NCBI RefSeq assembly: GCF_014193655.1
Contig: NZ_JACHZQ010000001.1
Coordinates: 1,054,001 to 1,118,000 of the forward strand
From: Rhizobium sp. BK313
GTDB lineage: Bacteria > Pseudomonadota > Alphaproteobacteria > Rhizobiales > Rhizobiaceae
Length of the DNA stretch: 64,000 bases
Direction: 5' to 3'
Numbering within the stretch: the first letter of the stretch is position 1; each line of letters starts with the position of its first letter. This document shows, piece by piece, positions 36,784-44,731 of this stretch. Under the pieces are notes generated by a model. The model was given only the letters and a program-made list of their open reading frames with translations. It was not told the origin of the DNA and made no database searches. A program made the position numbers and the translations under genes.

Positions 36784-37134
36784 TCAGCCTTTCTGTCTGG
36801 TGAGGCGGCGCACGTTCGAACGAACGCGCTTGCTGTAAGGCTTGACGGTGGCCCTGACGACCGCGTCGGCAGCGCGGTGCGATGAGGTGGTGGTGCCCGT
36901 TGCCATCGCCGTTATTGCCTTGATGCTCTGTTGGGTCATGGCAATATTGGCCGCGACGGCACTTTCCGCCGCAGCCATCATCTTTTCCGAGACCATCCGG
37001 TTGAGTTCCGCGGCGTTCATGGTTCCGCCGGTCATCGCCGCCATCCACATTTGTTGCGTACGCATCGCGATCACCATCGGCGCCTGAAACCAGAGCGTCG
37101 CGAGATCGTTGGAAAGCCGGCTGCTCGGATACAT
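36784..37134 (-). CDS. Small helical protein of the methyl-transfer operon
   Basis: A 116-residue protein, Met/Ala-rich and helical (AELNRMVSEKMMAAAESAVAA ...), with a basic C-terminal tail (KPYSKRVRSNVRRLTRQKG). It resembles phasin-type helical proteins in composition, but I assign no family. It starts at 37134, two bases after the stop of the corrinoid methyltransferase gene, and ends four bases before the ASKHA gene, so it is firmly inside the operon. An RBS-like GAGGGA precedes the ATG. Confidence 0.75.
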   Translation of the reverse strand: MYPSSRLSNDLATLWFQAPMVIAMRTQQMWMAAMTGGTMNAAELNRMVSEKMMAAAESAVAANIAMTQQSIKAITAMATGTTTSSHRAADAVVRATVKPYSKRVRSNVRRLTRQKG

Positions 37135-37136
37135 CG

Positions 37137-38102
37137 CTATTCCCTCGCAGCGCCTGCGCCAGCACGAGCCGCGCGTCCACCACGGCGACCGCCACCAGCG
37201 CCGGGAGCGGCAGAAGCGGGTGCTGCTGCGCCGCCTTCGGCCGGCTTGTAGTCGCGATAGGTCATGATCCAGTTGGTGCAATTCGCATCCGTGCCGTTCA
37301 GCACGTTGGCGGCGCGCACGGCTTCCATTTCCTGCGGACGGCAGGGATTCATGATCGCCGAGGTCATGCCGGCGCCGATCACCATCGGGATGAAGCCGGC
37401 ATTGATGCCGTGACGGTGCGGCAAGCCGAAGGAGATGTTGGAAAGGCCGCAGGTGGTATTGACCTTCAGCTCGTTGCGCAGGCGGTGCAGCAGCGCGAAG
37501 ACCTGGCGGCCGGCATCGCCAAGCGCACCGATCGGCATGACGAGCGGATCAACGACGATATCTTGCGGCTTGATACCGTGATCCATGGCGCGTTCGACGA
37601 TCTTCTTGGCGACGGCGAAGCGAACGTCGGGGTCCATGGAAATGCCGGTCTCGTCGTTGGAGATGGCGACCACGGGCACATCGTATTTCTTCACCAGAGG
37701 CAGGATGGCTTCGAGCTTTTCCTCCTCGCCGGTCACGGAGTTGACCAGCGGCCGGCCCTTGGCGACCTTCAGCGCCGCCTCGATGGCGGCCGTCACCGAG
37801 CTGTCGATCGACAGCGGCACGTCGACAAGGCCCTGAACGATTTCCAGCGTCTGCACCAGCAGGCCCGGCTCGGTCTCGTTTGGATTGACCGAGGTGACGC
37901 CGGCATTGACGTCCAGCATGGTCGCACCGGCGGCCACCTGTTCCAACGCATCCTTGATGACGGTATCGAAATTGCCCTCGATCATCTCGGCGGCCAGCTT
38001 CTTGCGCCCCGTCGGATTGATGCGTTCGCCAATCACGCAAAAGGGCTGGTCGAAACCGATGATGATTTCGCGAGTGGCTGAAGCAACGATGGTGCGCGTC
38101 AT
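37137..38102 (-). CDS. Methyltetrahydrofolate:corrinoid methyltransferase (pterin-binding TIM barrel)
   Basis: A 321-residue pterin-binding enzyme of the AcsE/MtvA/MtgA class that exchanges a methyl group between a corrinoid protein and tetrahydrofolate. Motifs: VIGERINPTGRKKLAAEM, ATMLDVNAGVTSVNPNET, PLSIDSSVTAAIEAAL, LVNSVTGEEEKLEAIL, VVAISNDETG, IVVDPLVMPIG and NTTCGLSNISFGLP. The last ~35 residues are a low-complexity Ala/Gly/Arg tail. In this cluster it probably moves the methyl from the corrinoid protein onto tetrahydrofolate. Confidence 0.92.
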   Translation of the reverse strand: MTRTIVASATREIIIGFDQPFCVIGERINPTGRKKLAAEMIEGNFDTVIKDALEQVAAGATMLDVNAGVTSVNPNETEPGLLVQTLEIVQGLVDVPLSIDSSVTAAIEAALKVAKGRPLVNSVTGEEEKLEAILPLVKKYDVPVVAISNDETGISMDPDVRFAVAKKIVERAMDHGIKPQDIVVDPLVMPIGALGDAGRQVFALLHRLRNELKVNTTCGLSNISFGLPHRHGINAGFIPMVIGAGMTSAIMNPCRPQEMEAVRAANVLNGTDANCTNWIMTYRDYKPAEGGAAAPASAAPGAGGGRRGGRAARAGAGAARE

Positions 38103-38215
38103 GTCTGTCTGATCCTCTGGTCTCTAGACTCTGGTCGGCGGGCTCGATGGAGGTGGTCTATCGTGCCGCGATGGGGGTTACAAGCGGTAGGCTCCTCCGC
38201 CTATCGCTCTCGATA

Positions 38216-39322
38216 TCAATGCGTCTGATGCGGTGGATGGTGGGCGGCGGCTTCGGCCATTTCCTGCTGGTTCTCTTCTTTGCCTTCGCGAAGATGTTCC
38301 AAGCGTTCGGCAATCGCCGCATCGCCCGGGTTGGCTTCGCGCTTCCAAGGCTGGCGGCCGGTCAGAACGCCGGAATCGTGCACCATCTCAGCAACATATT
38401 CTTCCTGGCGATAGGCCATGACGTGAATGCCGGACACGCCCTCGATTTCCTTCACCTCGTTGATGATATCGATGCAGAGCTGCTTGCCTTCCTTTTTCTG
38501 ATCCTCGGCACCTTCGATGCGCTTGATGATCGCATCCGGAATATGGACGCCCGGAACATTCGAGCGCATCCAGCGTGCGGTCCTAGCAGACGCCAAGGGA
38601 CCGACACCGACGAGGATGAAGCACTTCTCGTGAAAGCCGAGATCGCGGACCTTCTTCATGTATTCGCGAAACATCGGCACGTCATAGCAATATTGGCTCT
38701 GCACGAACTGCGCGCCGGCTTCGATCTTCTTGCCCAGGCGATAGGGACGGAAGTCATAAGGCGGTGCAAAGGGATTAATGGCGGCGCCAAGGAAAACCTT
38801 CGGCGGGGACGTCAGCTTGCGACCGGAGAGAAATTTGGCGTTGTCGCGCATGATACGCACGGTTTCGAGCAGCGACATGCAGTCGAGATCGAAAACCGGC
38901 TTGGCGCCCGGCTGGTCGCCGGCCTGCACGCCGTCGCCGGTCAGGCAGAGGATGTTGCACACGCCCATGGCGGCAGCGCCCAGCACGTCGCCCTGGATGG
39001 CGATGCGGTTCTTGTCGCGGCAGGCGATCTGCATGATCGGCGCATAGCCCATGCGCGTCAGCAGCGCGCAAATGCCGACCGAGGACATATGACAATTGGC
39101 ACCGGAGGCATCGACCGCGTTGATGCCGTCCACCCAGCCGTCGAAGATCGAGGCACGTTCGTAGACATCTTCCGGGTTGGCGCTATCGGGCGGGTTCAGT
39201 TCCGCGGTGACGGCGAACTCGCCGCGACGCAGCACGCGCTCCAGCCGCCCGAGTGAGGAATGCCCGGGCAGGGGATCGAGAGGCAGATGCGCACCAAGCG
39301 GATTTTCATCGATATGCGCCAT
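38216..39322 (-). CDS. metF: Methylenetetrahydrofolate reductase
   Basis: A 368-residue flavin TIM-barrel enzyme interconverting 5-methyl- and 5,10-methylene-tetrahydrofolate. Visible: FAVTAELNPPDSANPEDVYE (with the catalytic Glu), INAVDASGANCHMSS, QIACRDKNRIAIQGDVLGA, CLTGDGVQAGDQPGAKPVFD, VFLGAAINPFAPP, GAQFVQSQYCYD. The C-terminal end (EMAEAAAHHPPHQTH) is His-rich. With the separate MTHFR C-terminal protein upstream (junction at 39325/39326) it forms a split MTHFR, as MetF-MetV in anaerobes. In the catabolic direction it would oxidise methyl-THF for further one-carbon oxidation. Confidence 0.92.
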   Translation of the reverse strand: MAHIDENPLGAHLPLDPLPGHSSLGRLERVLRRGEFAVTAELNPPDSANPEDVYERASIFDGWVDGINAVDASGANCHMSSVGICALLTRMGYAPIMQIACRDKNRIAIQGDVLGAAAMGVCNILCLTGDGVQAGDQPGAKPVFDLDCMSLLETVRIMRDNAKFLSGRKLTSPPKVFLGAAINPFAPPYDFRPYRLGKKIEAGAQFVQSQYCYDVPMFREYMKKVRDLGFHEKCFILVGVGPLASARTARWMRSNVPGVHIPDAIIKRIEGAEDQKKEGKQLCIDIINEVKEIEGVSGIHVMAYRQEEYVAEMVHDSGVLTGRQPWKREANPGDAAIAERLEHLREGKEENQQEMAEAAAHHPPHQTH

Positions 39323-39325
39323 CAA

Positions 39326-39904
39326 TCAGGCTTCCTTCTTCGCCGCTTCACGCGCCGCTGCAGCTTCCGCGGTCACACGCAGCCAGGAGGATGTTTCGCG
39401 TAGCGACTGGTTCACCGGCTTCTGCACCTTCAAGATCGCGTCGCCATTGACCATATTGCGCGAGCCGTTCCAGGCCTGCACCCAGACGCAGGGCATATCG
39501 GGTTCGACTTCGCAATTGCCATTGGCGCGCACGCCGCCGCAGGGGCCGTTGCGCAGTTGCTTCGGACAGTTCATCGGACAGGACATGCCGGTCGACGACA
39601 ACGCACACTGGCCGCACATGCGGCAATCGAAGAGAAAGCCTTTCACATTGCGCTCGACGAAGGTGATCGGTCGTTCGACGCGCTCGTAGCCGATCGATTT
39701 CCAAAGCGGATGCAAAAGCAGGAAGGCATCGGCGAAGCGGCGATAGAACCACTCGAGGAAACGCGAATGGCGCACGGCCCAGAGACGGACAGTGTATTTG
39801 CGGCGGGCGCGGCGGTTCGGCGAAACGCCTGATGGCGTGTAGGCGCCGCTGGCTGCCTTCGCACCCGCGGCGGCATTGCCCGGTTTCTGGATGGCGTCAG
39901 CCAT
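39326..39904 (-). CDS. MTHFR C-terminal domain (MTHFR_C/MetV-type) zinc protein
   Basis: A 192-residue protein with the Cys-rich MTHFR_C block: CRMCGQCALSSTGMSCPMNC, then CGGVRANGNCEVEPDMPCVW, preceded by a basic helical N-terminus (RRARRKYTVRLWAVRHSRFLEWFYRRF). In acetogens MetV is the partner subunit of MetF; here the two are adjacent separate genes in the order metV-like then metF, with essentially no gap. It overlaps the preceding small gene by eight bases. Confidence 0.88.
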   Translation of the reverse strand: MADAIQKPGNAAAGAKAASGAYTPSGVSPNRRARRKYTVRLWAVRHSRFLEWFYRRFADAFLLLHPLWKSIGYERVERPITFVERNVKGFLFDCRMCGQCALSSTGMSCPMNCPKQLRNGPCGGVRANGNCEVEPDMPCVWVQAWNGSRNMVNGDAILKVQKPVNQSLRETSSWLRVTAEAAAAREAAKKEA

Positions 39905-40199
39905 TGTCGCGGCCCCCGGCCTTTACCAGCGCCACCAGGCGCTCTCGGTCATAGGTGGCTTCGAGCTCGCTTGCGGCCTTGTCCGCCTCTGCCTCGAGAT
40001 CGTCGGAGACCGGGACAGGATCGGCCTTGCGCCATTCAGCCAGATAGTCGTCCGTCTCGGCGGCACCCGTGCGCATGGCGCACATATCAATCGCTTCGGT
40101 GAAGCGGAGCGACAGTTCGCGCTTGGCTGTCTGCCGTCCCTTCTTGATGATGACCTGGGCGGGGATGTCCCGCCAATAGACGACAATGCGATCCGCCAT
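39897..40199 (-). CDS. 'Virulence factor' family small protein
   Basis: A 100-residue protein matching the small family annotated 'virulence factor' (Virulence_fact): MADRIVVYWRDIPAQVIIKK, then RELSLRFTEAIDMCAMRTGA and DDYLAEWRKADP. The name is historical and no function is established. I start it at 40199, where GAGGAG precedes the ATG; the upstream extension is non-coding. It overlaps the MTHFR_C start and so belongs to the operon; its repeated presence beside these folate genes suggests a structural or regulatory role there. Confidence 0.8.
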   Translation of the reverse strand: MADRIVVYWRDIPAQVIIKKGRQTAKRELSLRFTEAIDMCAMRTGAAETDDYLAEWRKADPVPVSDDLEAEADKAASELEATYDRERLVALVKAGGRDNG

Positions 40200-40439
40200 G
40201 CAAAAATTCTCCTCTTTGATCAAGAATGCACGTCCGCCGATGCAGAGACTGCGCTCGCCACGACGCGGCCCATGCCGAAAAACGACGCGGCAAAGAAAGC
40301 ATCTCCGCAACCACCGGCAAACTTCGCCGCTGTGCAAAAAGGATCGGATTTTCCGCCGTGATTCAACACCTTCGAGGCGTATCAACATGGCGACGTCCGA
40401 CGGGCGCTGCAAGCGGGGATAGGTGTTGGAATGTCGTAA

Positions 40440-41078
40440 TCAGACAGCCAGCAATTCGCGGCCGAGATCGCCATAGCCGGTGAAGCGATATTCGTAGTCA
40501 AGGCCAAGATAGGCTGCGGCTGCTTTTGCTTTTTCCTGCAGTGCCGGATCCTCTTCCTGCGAGAGGTAGACGACCTTGCGGTAATTGCCGAAATACATGT
40601 CCTTCAGCTCCGGATGCCGGTCGAGGCCGAGCGGCACAATGACGAAGGATTCGAACTGGCGGGCCAGGAAATCGGTGAGAAAGAACGAGGTGACGTCATC
40701 CTCGCGAGCGGCAAAGGCGTCGTTGCCGCTGAAGAAGGAATAACAGTGCGGGCCAGAGAGGCGCTCGATGCCTTCGCGCTCACAGATCTTATCGATATCG
40801 CCGCCGGTGCCGCAGTCGGCATAGCCGATGAAAATCTTCTCGAAGCCACGCGAACGCGCGTCCGCAATTGCCTCATTGAGGGCAGGTGCGATCTTCTGTG
40901 GATAGGAGTGGTAGATGGCGGGAAGACAGTGCAGGTCGACATGATCGAGGCTATTGATTCTGGTGATCGCCAGTATTTCGCGCGCGATTGCGCCGCACGC
41001 GATCACATGAACTTTTTGGGCGATTGTGCGTTTATTGGGCGGAATATTTGTCTCTGCCTTTTGTCGATCAATATCCAT
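40440..41078 (-). CDS. DUF1638 protein
   Basis: A 212-residue protein of DUF1638, a family found beside MttB-type methyltransferases and corrinoid proteins in methanogens and bacteria. Recognisable parts: VIACGAIAREILAI, LHCLPAIYHSYPQKIAPAL, IFIGYADCGTGGDID, LSGPHCYSFFSGND and VYLSQEEDPALQ. Several conserved Cys/His (ACG, HC, DCG, PHCY) suggest metal or cofactor binding. Start at 41078 (MDIDRQKAE) has GGAG ten bases upstream and avoids the divergent entericidin. It heads the leftward operon, 240 bases before the 'virulence factor' gene. Confidence 0.85.
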   Translation of the reverse strand: MDIDRQKAETNIPPNKRTIAQKVHVIACGAIAREILAITRINSLDHVDLHCLPAIYHSYPQKIAPALNEAIADARSRGFEKIFIGYADCGTGGDIDKICEREGIERLSGPHCYSFFSGNDAFAAREDDVTSFFLTDFLARQFESFVIVPLGLDRHPELKDMYFGNYRKVVYLSQEEDPALQEKAKAAAAYLGLDYEYRFTGYGDLGRELLAV

Positions 41079-41097
41079 TCCGAGAGGGCTCCCGATC

Positions 41098-41259
41098 ATG
41101 ACTGCACCGACACTCACCAAAATCGCCGCCGCCTGCGCAGTTCTTATGGTACTTGCTTCATGCGCCAACACAATTCGCGGCATGGGCAGGGATACAGCCA
41201 ATGCCGTCAACGCGACCGAGGCTGCAGGTCACTCGGTAAAGAAGGCGGCCAGCAACTGA
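41098..41259 (+). CDS. Entericidin EcnA/B-family small lipoprotein
   Basis: A 53-residue lipoprotein: signal peptide with lipobox LASC (VLMVLASCANTI), then the entericidin pattern GMGRDTANAVNATEAAGHSVKKA. Cell-envelope protein, family members act in stress-related envelope changes. It is divergent from the DUF1638 gene with only ~20 bases between the starts, so the two promoters overlap the partner's 5' end. GAGAGGG precedes the ATG. Confidence 0.85.
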   Translation: MTAPTLTKIAAACAVLMVLASCANTIRGMGRDTANAVNATEAAGHSVKKAASN

Positions 41260-41322
41260 TTTGGGACGCCGCTCCGCCGGCTGCAACCCTTAGAGTTGCC
41301 GCCGGCCTGGTGTCCGTCACGA

Positions 41323-42024
41323 TCAGGCGCCAGCAGCCAGGCTATTGTGCTTGCGCTTCATGAAGTCCTTGGCGGTTTCGACCGCCACGGCCGCGTCGCG
41401 GCAATAAGCATCGGCACCGACTGCCTTGCCGAACTCCTCGTTGAGCGGCGCACCCCCGACGAGAACGACATAATCGTCCCGCATACCCTTTTCCTTGAGC
41501 GTGTCGATGACGACCTTCATGTAAGGCATGGTCGTTGTCAGAAGCGCCGACATGCCGAGAATATCGGGCTGTTCGCGTTCGATGGCGTCGAGATAGTTTT
41601 CGACCGGGTTGTTGATGCCGAGATCGATGACGTCGAAGCCGGCGCCCTCCATCATCATGCCGACAAGGTTCTTGCCGATGTCGTGGATATCGCCCTTGAC
41701 GGTGCCGATGACCATCTTGCCCAGCTTCGGCGCTCCGGTTTCGACCAGCAGCGGCCGCAGGATACTCATGCCGGCCTTCATCGCATTGGCGGAAAGCAGC
41801 ACTTCGGGAACGAAGAGAATGCCGTCGCGAAAGTCGATGCCGACGATGCGCATGCCTTCGACGAGCGCTTGGGTCAGGACATCATAGGGCGTCCAGCCGC
41901 GTTCGAGGAGGATATTGGTCGCTTCCTCGATTTCCTCTTTCAGTCCGTCATAGAGGTCGTCATGCATCTGCTGCACGAGTTCCTCGTCCGAAAGTTCCGC
42001 GAGAATGATTTCGTCGTCAGACAT
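41323..42024 (-). CDS. Corrinoid (methylcobamide-binding) protein, MttC/MtgC type
   Basis: A 233-residue B12-binding methyl carrier. The N-terminal helical cap (about 1-95: LTQALVEGMRIVGIDFRDGILFVPEVLLSANAMKAGM) and C-terminal Rossmann domain carry the base-off cobalamin motif GDIHDIGKN with D112-x-H114-x2-G117; H114 is the lower cobalt ligand. Further contacts are MSALLTTTMPYMKVVI and VLVGGAPL. It receives the methyl group from the MttB homologue and gives it to the folate methyltransferase. It is divergent from mttB (253-bp shared spacer). An alternative start lies three codons upstream (42033). Confidence 0.94.
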   Translation of the reverse strand: MSDDEIILAELSDEELVQQMHDDLYDGLKEEIEEATNILLERGWTPYDVLTQALVEGMRIVGIDFRDGILFVPEVLLSANAMKAGMSILRPLLVETGAPKLGKMVIGTVKGDIHDIGKNLVGMMMEGAGFDVIDLGINNPVENYLDAIEREQPDILGMSALLTTTMPYMKVVIDTLKEKGMRDDYVVLVGGAPLNEEFGKAVGADAYCRDAAVAVETAKDFMKRKHNSLAAGA

Positions 42025-42033
42025 GCGCTCCAT

Positions 42034-42285
42034 CCCGTTTTCGTGCGATGCATCAGGGGCTTGTATAAAACACTGCCGCTATTACCGATAGACCCGAAGC
42101 ATGACAAAACTCTTTTCGAAAGCGACGTCGTGCGGATAATTCGCGACGGATGGAAATGAAGCAATTTCGCGTCCTTCATGTCTGTCCTATGCTAGTCGCT
42201 GGCGCATAAAGGAACGTCCGTGCGACGGAATCGGGTAGCATGGGGCAATGATAGACGCATTCATGCGCAGGAGTGAGGAAGCATC
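42034..42285. promoter_or_regulatory. Divergent promoter region between corrinoid protein and mttB
   Basis: A 252-base spacer between two functionally linked divergent genes; it must contain both promoters. The AGGAGTGAGG before 42286 is the mttB ribosome site. No B12 riboswitch or other known RNA element is recognised here. Confidence 0.45.
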
Positions 42286-43866
42286 ATGGACGATATGATT
42301 GAGCAACCGGCCGCGGGCGGTGATGGTGGCGGGCGGCGTTCGCGCGGCGAGGGCAGGGGTGCGGCAGCGCGGCGCGCATCGCGCAGCGGCGGCGGACCAG
42401 GCCCGTCGCTTCCCTATATCGTCCGAAAGATCGGCGTTTATGAGGTTCTGGACGAGGAAGGCCTGCAGCTCATCGAGCGTAACGCCGACACTGTGCTCGA
42501 GGAAATCGGCATCGAGTTTCGCGACGACGCGGAAGCGCTGGCGCTGTGGAAGGAGGCCGGCGCCGACGTTCGGGGGCAGCGGGTGCATTTCCCGAAGGGG
42601 CTCTGCCGCGAACTCTTGAAAACCGCGCCGAAGGAATTCACCTGGCATGCGCGCAACAGCGCCCGTAACGCCCATGTCGGCGGCAAGGCGACGATCTTTG
42701 CCCCTGTCTACGGCCCGCCCTTCGTCCGCGATCTCGAAGGCAACCGCCGTTATGCGACGATCGAGGATTTTCGCAATTTCGTGAAGCTCGCCTATATGGC
42801 GCCGTCGATCCATTCCTCCGGCGGCACCGTCTGCGAGCCGGTCGACATCCCCGTCAACAAGCGACATCTCGATATGGTCTACAGCCATATTAAATATTCC
42901 GACAAACCGTTCATGGGCTCGGTCACCGCGCCGGAACGCGCTGAAGACACGATCGCAATGGCGAAGATCGTCTTCGGCGACGATTTCGTCGAAAACAATT
43001 GCGTCACGTTGAACCTGATCAACGCCAACTCGCCGATGGTGTTCGACGAGACCATGCTCGGTGCGCTGAAGGTTTATGCACGCCATAATCAAGCCTCCGT
43101 CGTCTCCCCCTTCATCCTCGCTGGTGCGATGAGCCCAGTGACCGTCGCCGGCACGCTGGCGCAGATTCTGGCGGAAGTGCTGGCCGGCGCCTCTTTCACG
43201 CAGTTGATCCGCAAGGGGTCGCCTGTGCTCTACGGCACATTTGCTGCCTCGATTTCCATGCAGTCGGGTGCGCCGACCTTCGGTACGCCGGAGCCGTCGT
43301 TGGTGTCCTACGGTTCAGCCCAGCTTGCCCGGCGTCTCGGCCTGCCGTTCCGTACCGGCGGCTCGCTCTGCGCCTCCAAGGTGCCCGATGCGCAGGCGGC
43401 GCACGAATCGGCCAATACGCTGAACATGACGCTGCTTGCCGGCACGAATTTCGTGCTGCATGCGGCCGGCTGGCTCGAAGGCGGTCTCGTCAGCTCCTAC
43501 GAGAAGTTCATGATCGACCAGGATCAGCTCGGCATGATGCAGAAGATGGCCGAGGGCGTCGATCTTTCGGAAAATGGCCAGGCGCTGGACGCGATTCGCG
43601 AAGTCGGCCCCGGTAGCCACTATCTCGGTTGCGGTCATACTCAGGCCAATTTCCAGACGGCTTTCTACCGCTCGGCCCTGGCAGATAACAATTCCTTCGA
43701 GCAATGGGAGATCGAAGGCCAGAAGCGCATCGAGGAACGTGCCAATGCGCTTTGCCGCTCCTGGCTCGATCACTACGAAGCGCCGCCGCTCGACCCCGCG
43801 ATCGATGAGGCGCTGCTGGCCTACATCCAGAAGCGCAAGGATTCGATGCCGGACGCTTTCACCTGA
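42286..43866 (+). CDS. Trimethylamine methyltransferase (MttB) family protein, non-pyrrolysine
   Basis: A 526-residue MttB-superfamily methyltransferase that moves a methyl group from a quaternary or tertiary amine to the corrinoid protein. After a ~45-residue Gly/Arg-rich low-complexity N-terminus the TIM-barrel core is complete: VLDEEGLQLIERNADTVLEEIGIEF, VYGPPFVRDLEGNRRYAT, MAPSIHSSGGTVCEPVDIP, TLNLINANSPMVFDETML and ILAGAMSPVTVAGTLAQILAEVLAG. No in-frame TAG exists, so it lacks the pyrrolysine of true trimethylamine enzymes. Non-Pyl homologues characterised elsewhere use glycine betaine, proline betaine, carnitine or related compounds; substrate here is open, though a betaine is favoured by the neighbouring betaine transport and BHMT genes. 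RBS GGAGTGAGG. Confidence 0.93.
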   Translation: MDDMIEQPAAGGDGGGRRSRGEGRGAAARRASRSGGGPGPSLPYIVRKIGVYEVLDEEGLQLIERNADTVLEEIGIEFRDDAEALALWKEAGADVRGQRVHFPKGLCRELLKTAPKEFTWHARNSARNAHVGGKATIFAPVYGPPFVRDLEGNRRYATIEDFRNFVKLAYMAPSIHSSGGTVCEPVDIPVNKRHLDMVYSHIKYSDKPFMGSVTAPERAEDTIAMAKIVFGDDFVENNCVTLNLINANSPMVFDETMLGALKVYARHNQASVVSPFILAGAMSPVTVAGTLAQILAEVLAGASFTQLIRKGSPVLYGTFAASISMQSGAPTFGTPEPSLVSYGSAQLARRLGLPFRTGGSLCASKVPDAQAAHESANTLNMTLLAGTNFVLHAAGWLEGGLVSSYEKFMIDQDQLGMMQKMAEGVDLSENGQALDAIREVGPGSHYLGCGHTQANFQTAFYRSALADNNSFEQWEIEGQKRIEERANALCRSWLDHYEAPPLDPAIDEALLAYIQKRKDSMPDAFT

Positions 43867-43967
43867 AGAGAGCCCGATGCCGCCAGGGAGCAAGGCGGTG
43901 CGGTACGCGTTGCCGATCTGATCCAGAAGGAGGTCTGGCGACCGCACTATCAATATAAGGGGCCGCG

Positions 43968-44660
43968 ATGAGCATCGGCTCCGTCATTGTTGGGGAACTC
44001 CGTGCGGCGCTTGCTCCGCACGGAGTTTTTGTTCGCGGGATCGTATCCTTCGGTGAAGGCGAAGGACCGGCACTGGCAGATGGGACACCGGCGCGGAGCG
44101 TGATTCTGCTCGGCAATATCGGCGGCTCGATCTGGCAGCCGTTTTCCCGGTGGCGGCAATCGTCCGAAAATGCAGGTCGCAACGATCCGCTTGACGACTG
44201 GTCGAAGGCGATCATCCGGCCTGTCGCTGCCGCATTCGACGCGACGGCCTATTTCCCTTCCGATCCGCTGTGGCAGCCGTTTCAGCGATGGGCTATGCAG
44301 GCGGAAGGTTTGAAAACATCGCCGCTCGGTATCCTGATCCATCCGGACTATGGCTTATGGCACGGCTATCGCGGTGCGCTCGGGTTTGCTGACGTGATCG
44401 AAGACGATGAGCGGGGGATGGTGGTTGCGCATGCCTGCGATCACTGCGCCGAAAAGCCTTGCCTCACCGCCTGTCCGGTCGACGCCATCACGCTCACCGG
44501 TTTCGATGTTGCCGGCTGTCGGTCGCATCTCCGCACGGATGCGGGGAAAGCCGGCTGCATGACCGGAGGCTGCCTGGCACGCAATGCCTGTCCGGTGGGA
44601 ACAGGCTATCGCTATTCGCAGGCGCAGCTCGCTTTTCACATGGCGGCGCTTCGATCCTAA
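43968..44660 (+). CDS. 4Fe-4S ferredoxin-like protein
   Basis: A 230-residue iron-sulfur protein. The N-terminal ~140 residues form an unassigned globular part (LRAALAPHGVFVRGIVSFGEG, ARSVILLGNIGGSIWQPFSRW). A ferredoxin-like C-terminus has CDHCAEKPCLTACPVDAI and a second Cys set, CRSHLRTDAGKAGCMTGGCLARNACPVG, enough for one or two 4Fe-4S clusters; the overall plan recalls QueG-type epoxyqueuosine-reductase relatives without the cobalamin part. It lies 101 bases after mttB in the same direction and is a candidate electron donor for corrinoid reactivation (inference). Confidence 0.85.
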   Translation: MSIGSVIVGELRAALAPHGVFVRGIVSFGEGEGPALADGTPARSVILLGNIGGSIWQPFSRWRQSSENAGRNDPLDDWSKAIIRPVAAAFDATAYFPSDPLWQPFQRWAMQAEGLKTSPLGILIHPDYGLWHGYRGALGFADVIEDDERGMVVAHACDHCAEKPCLTACPVDAITLTGFDVAGCRSHLRTDAGKAGCMTGGCLARNACPVGTGYRYSQAQLAFHMAALRS

Positions 44661-44731
44661 AAAGGTGCGGGATTTCCTTCTTTTGCCGTATTTCCGTTGC
44701 GCTCTGACGCTGCGAAATTCGCTCCGGAGTT

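Noticed and set aside
38147..39256. Plus-strand frame of 369 codons opposite metF
   Set aside because: Antisense shadow; the opposite strand encodes a full MTHFR with all motifs.
42286..43866. Pyrrolysine-containing trimethylamine methyltransferase
   Set aside because: No in-frame TAG; the gene is a standard-codon member of the MttB superfamily.
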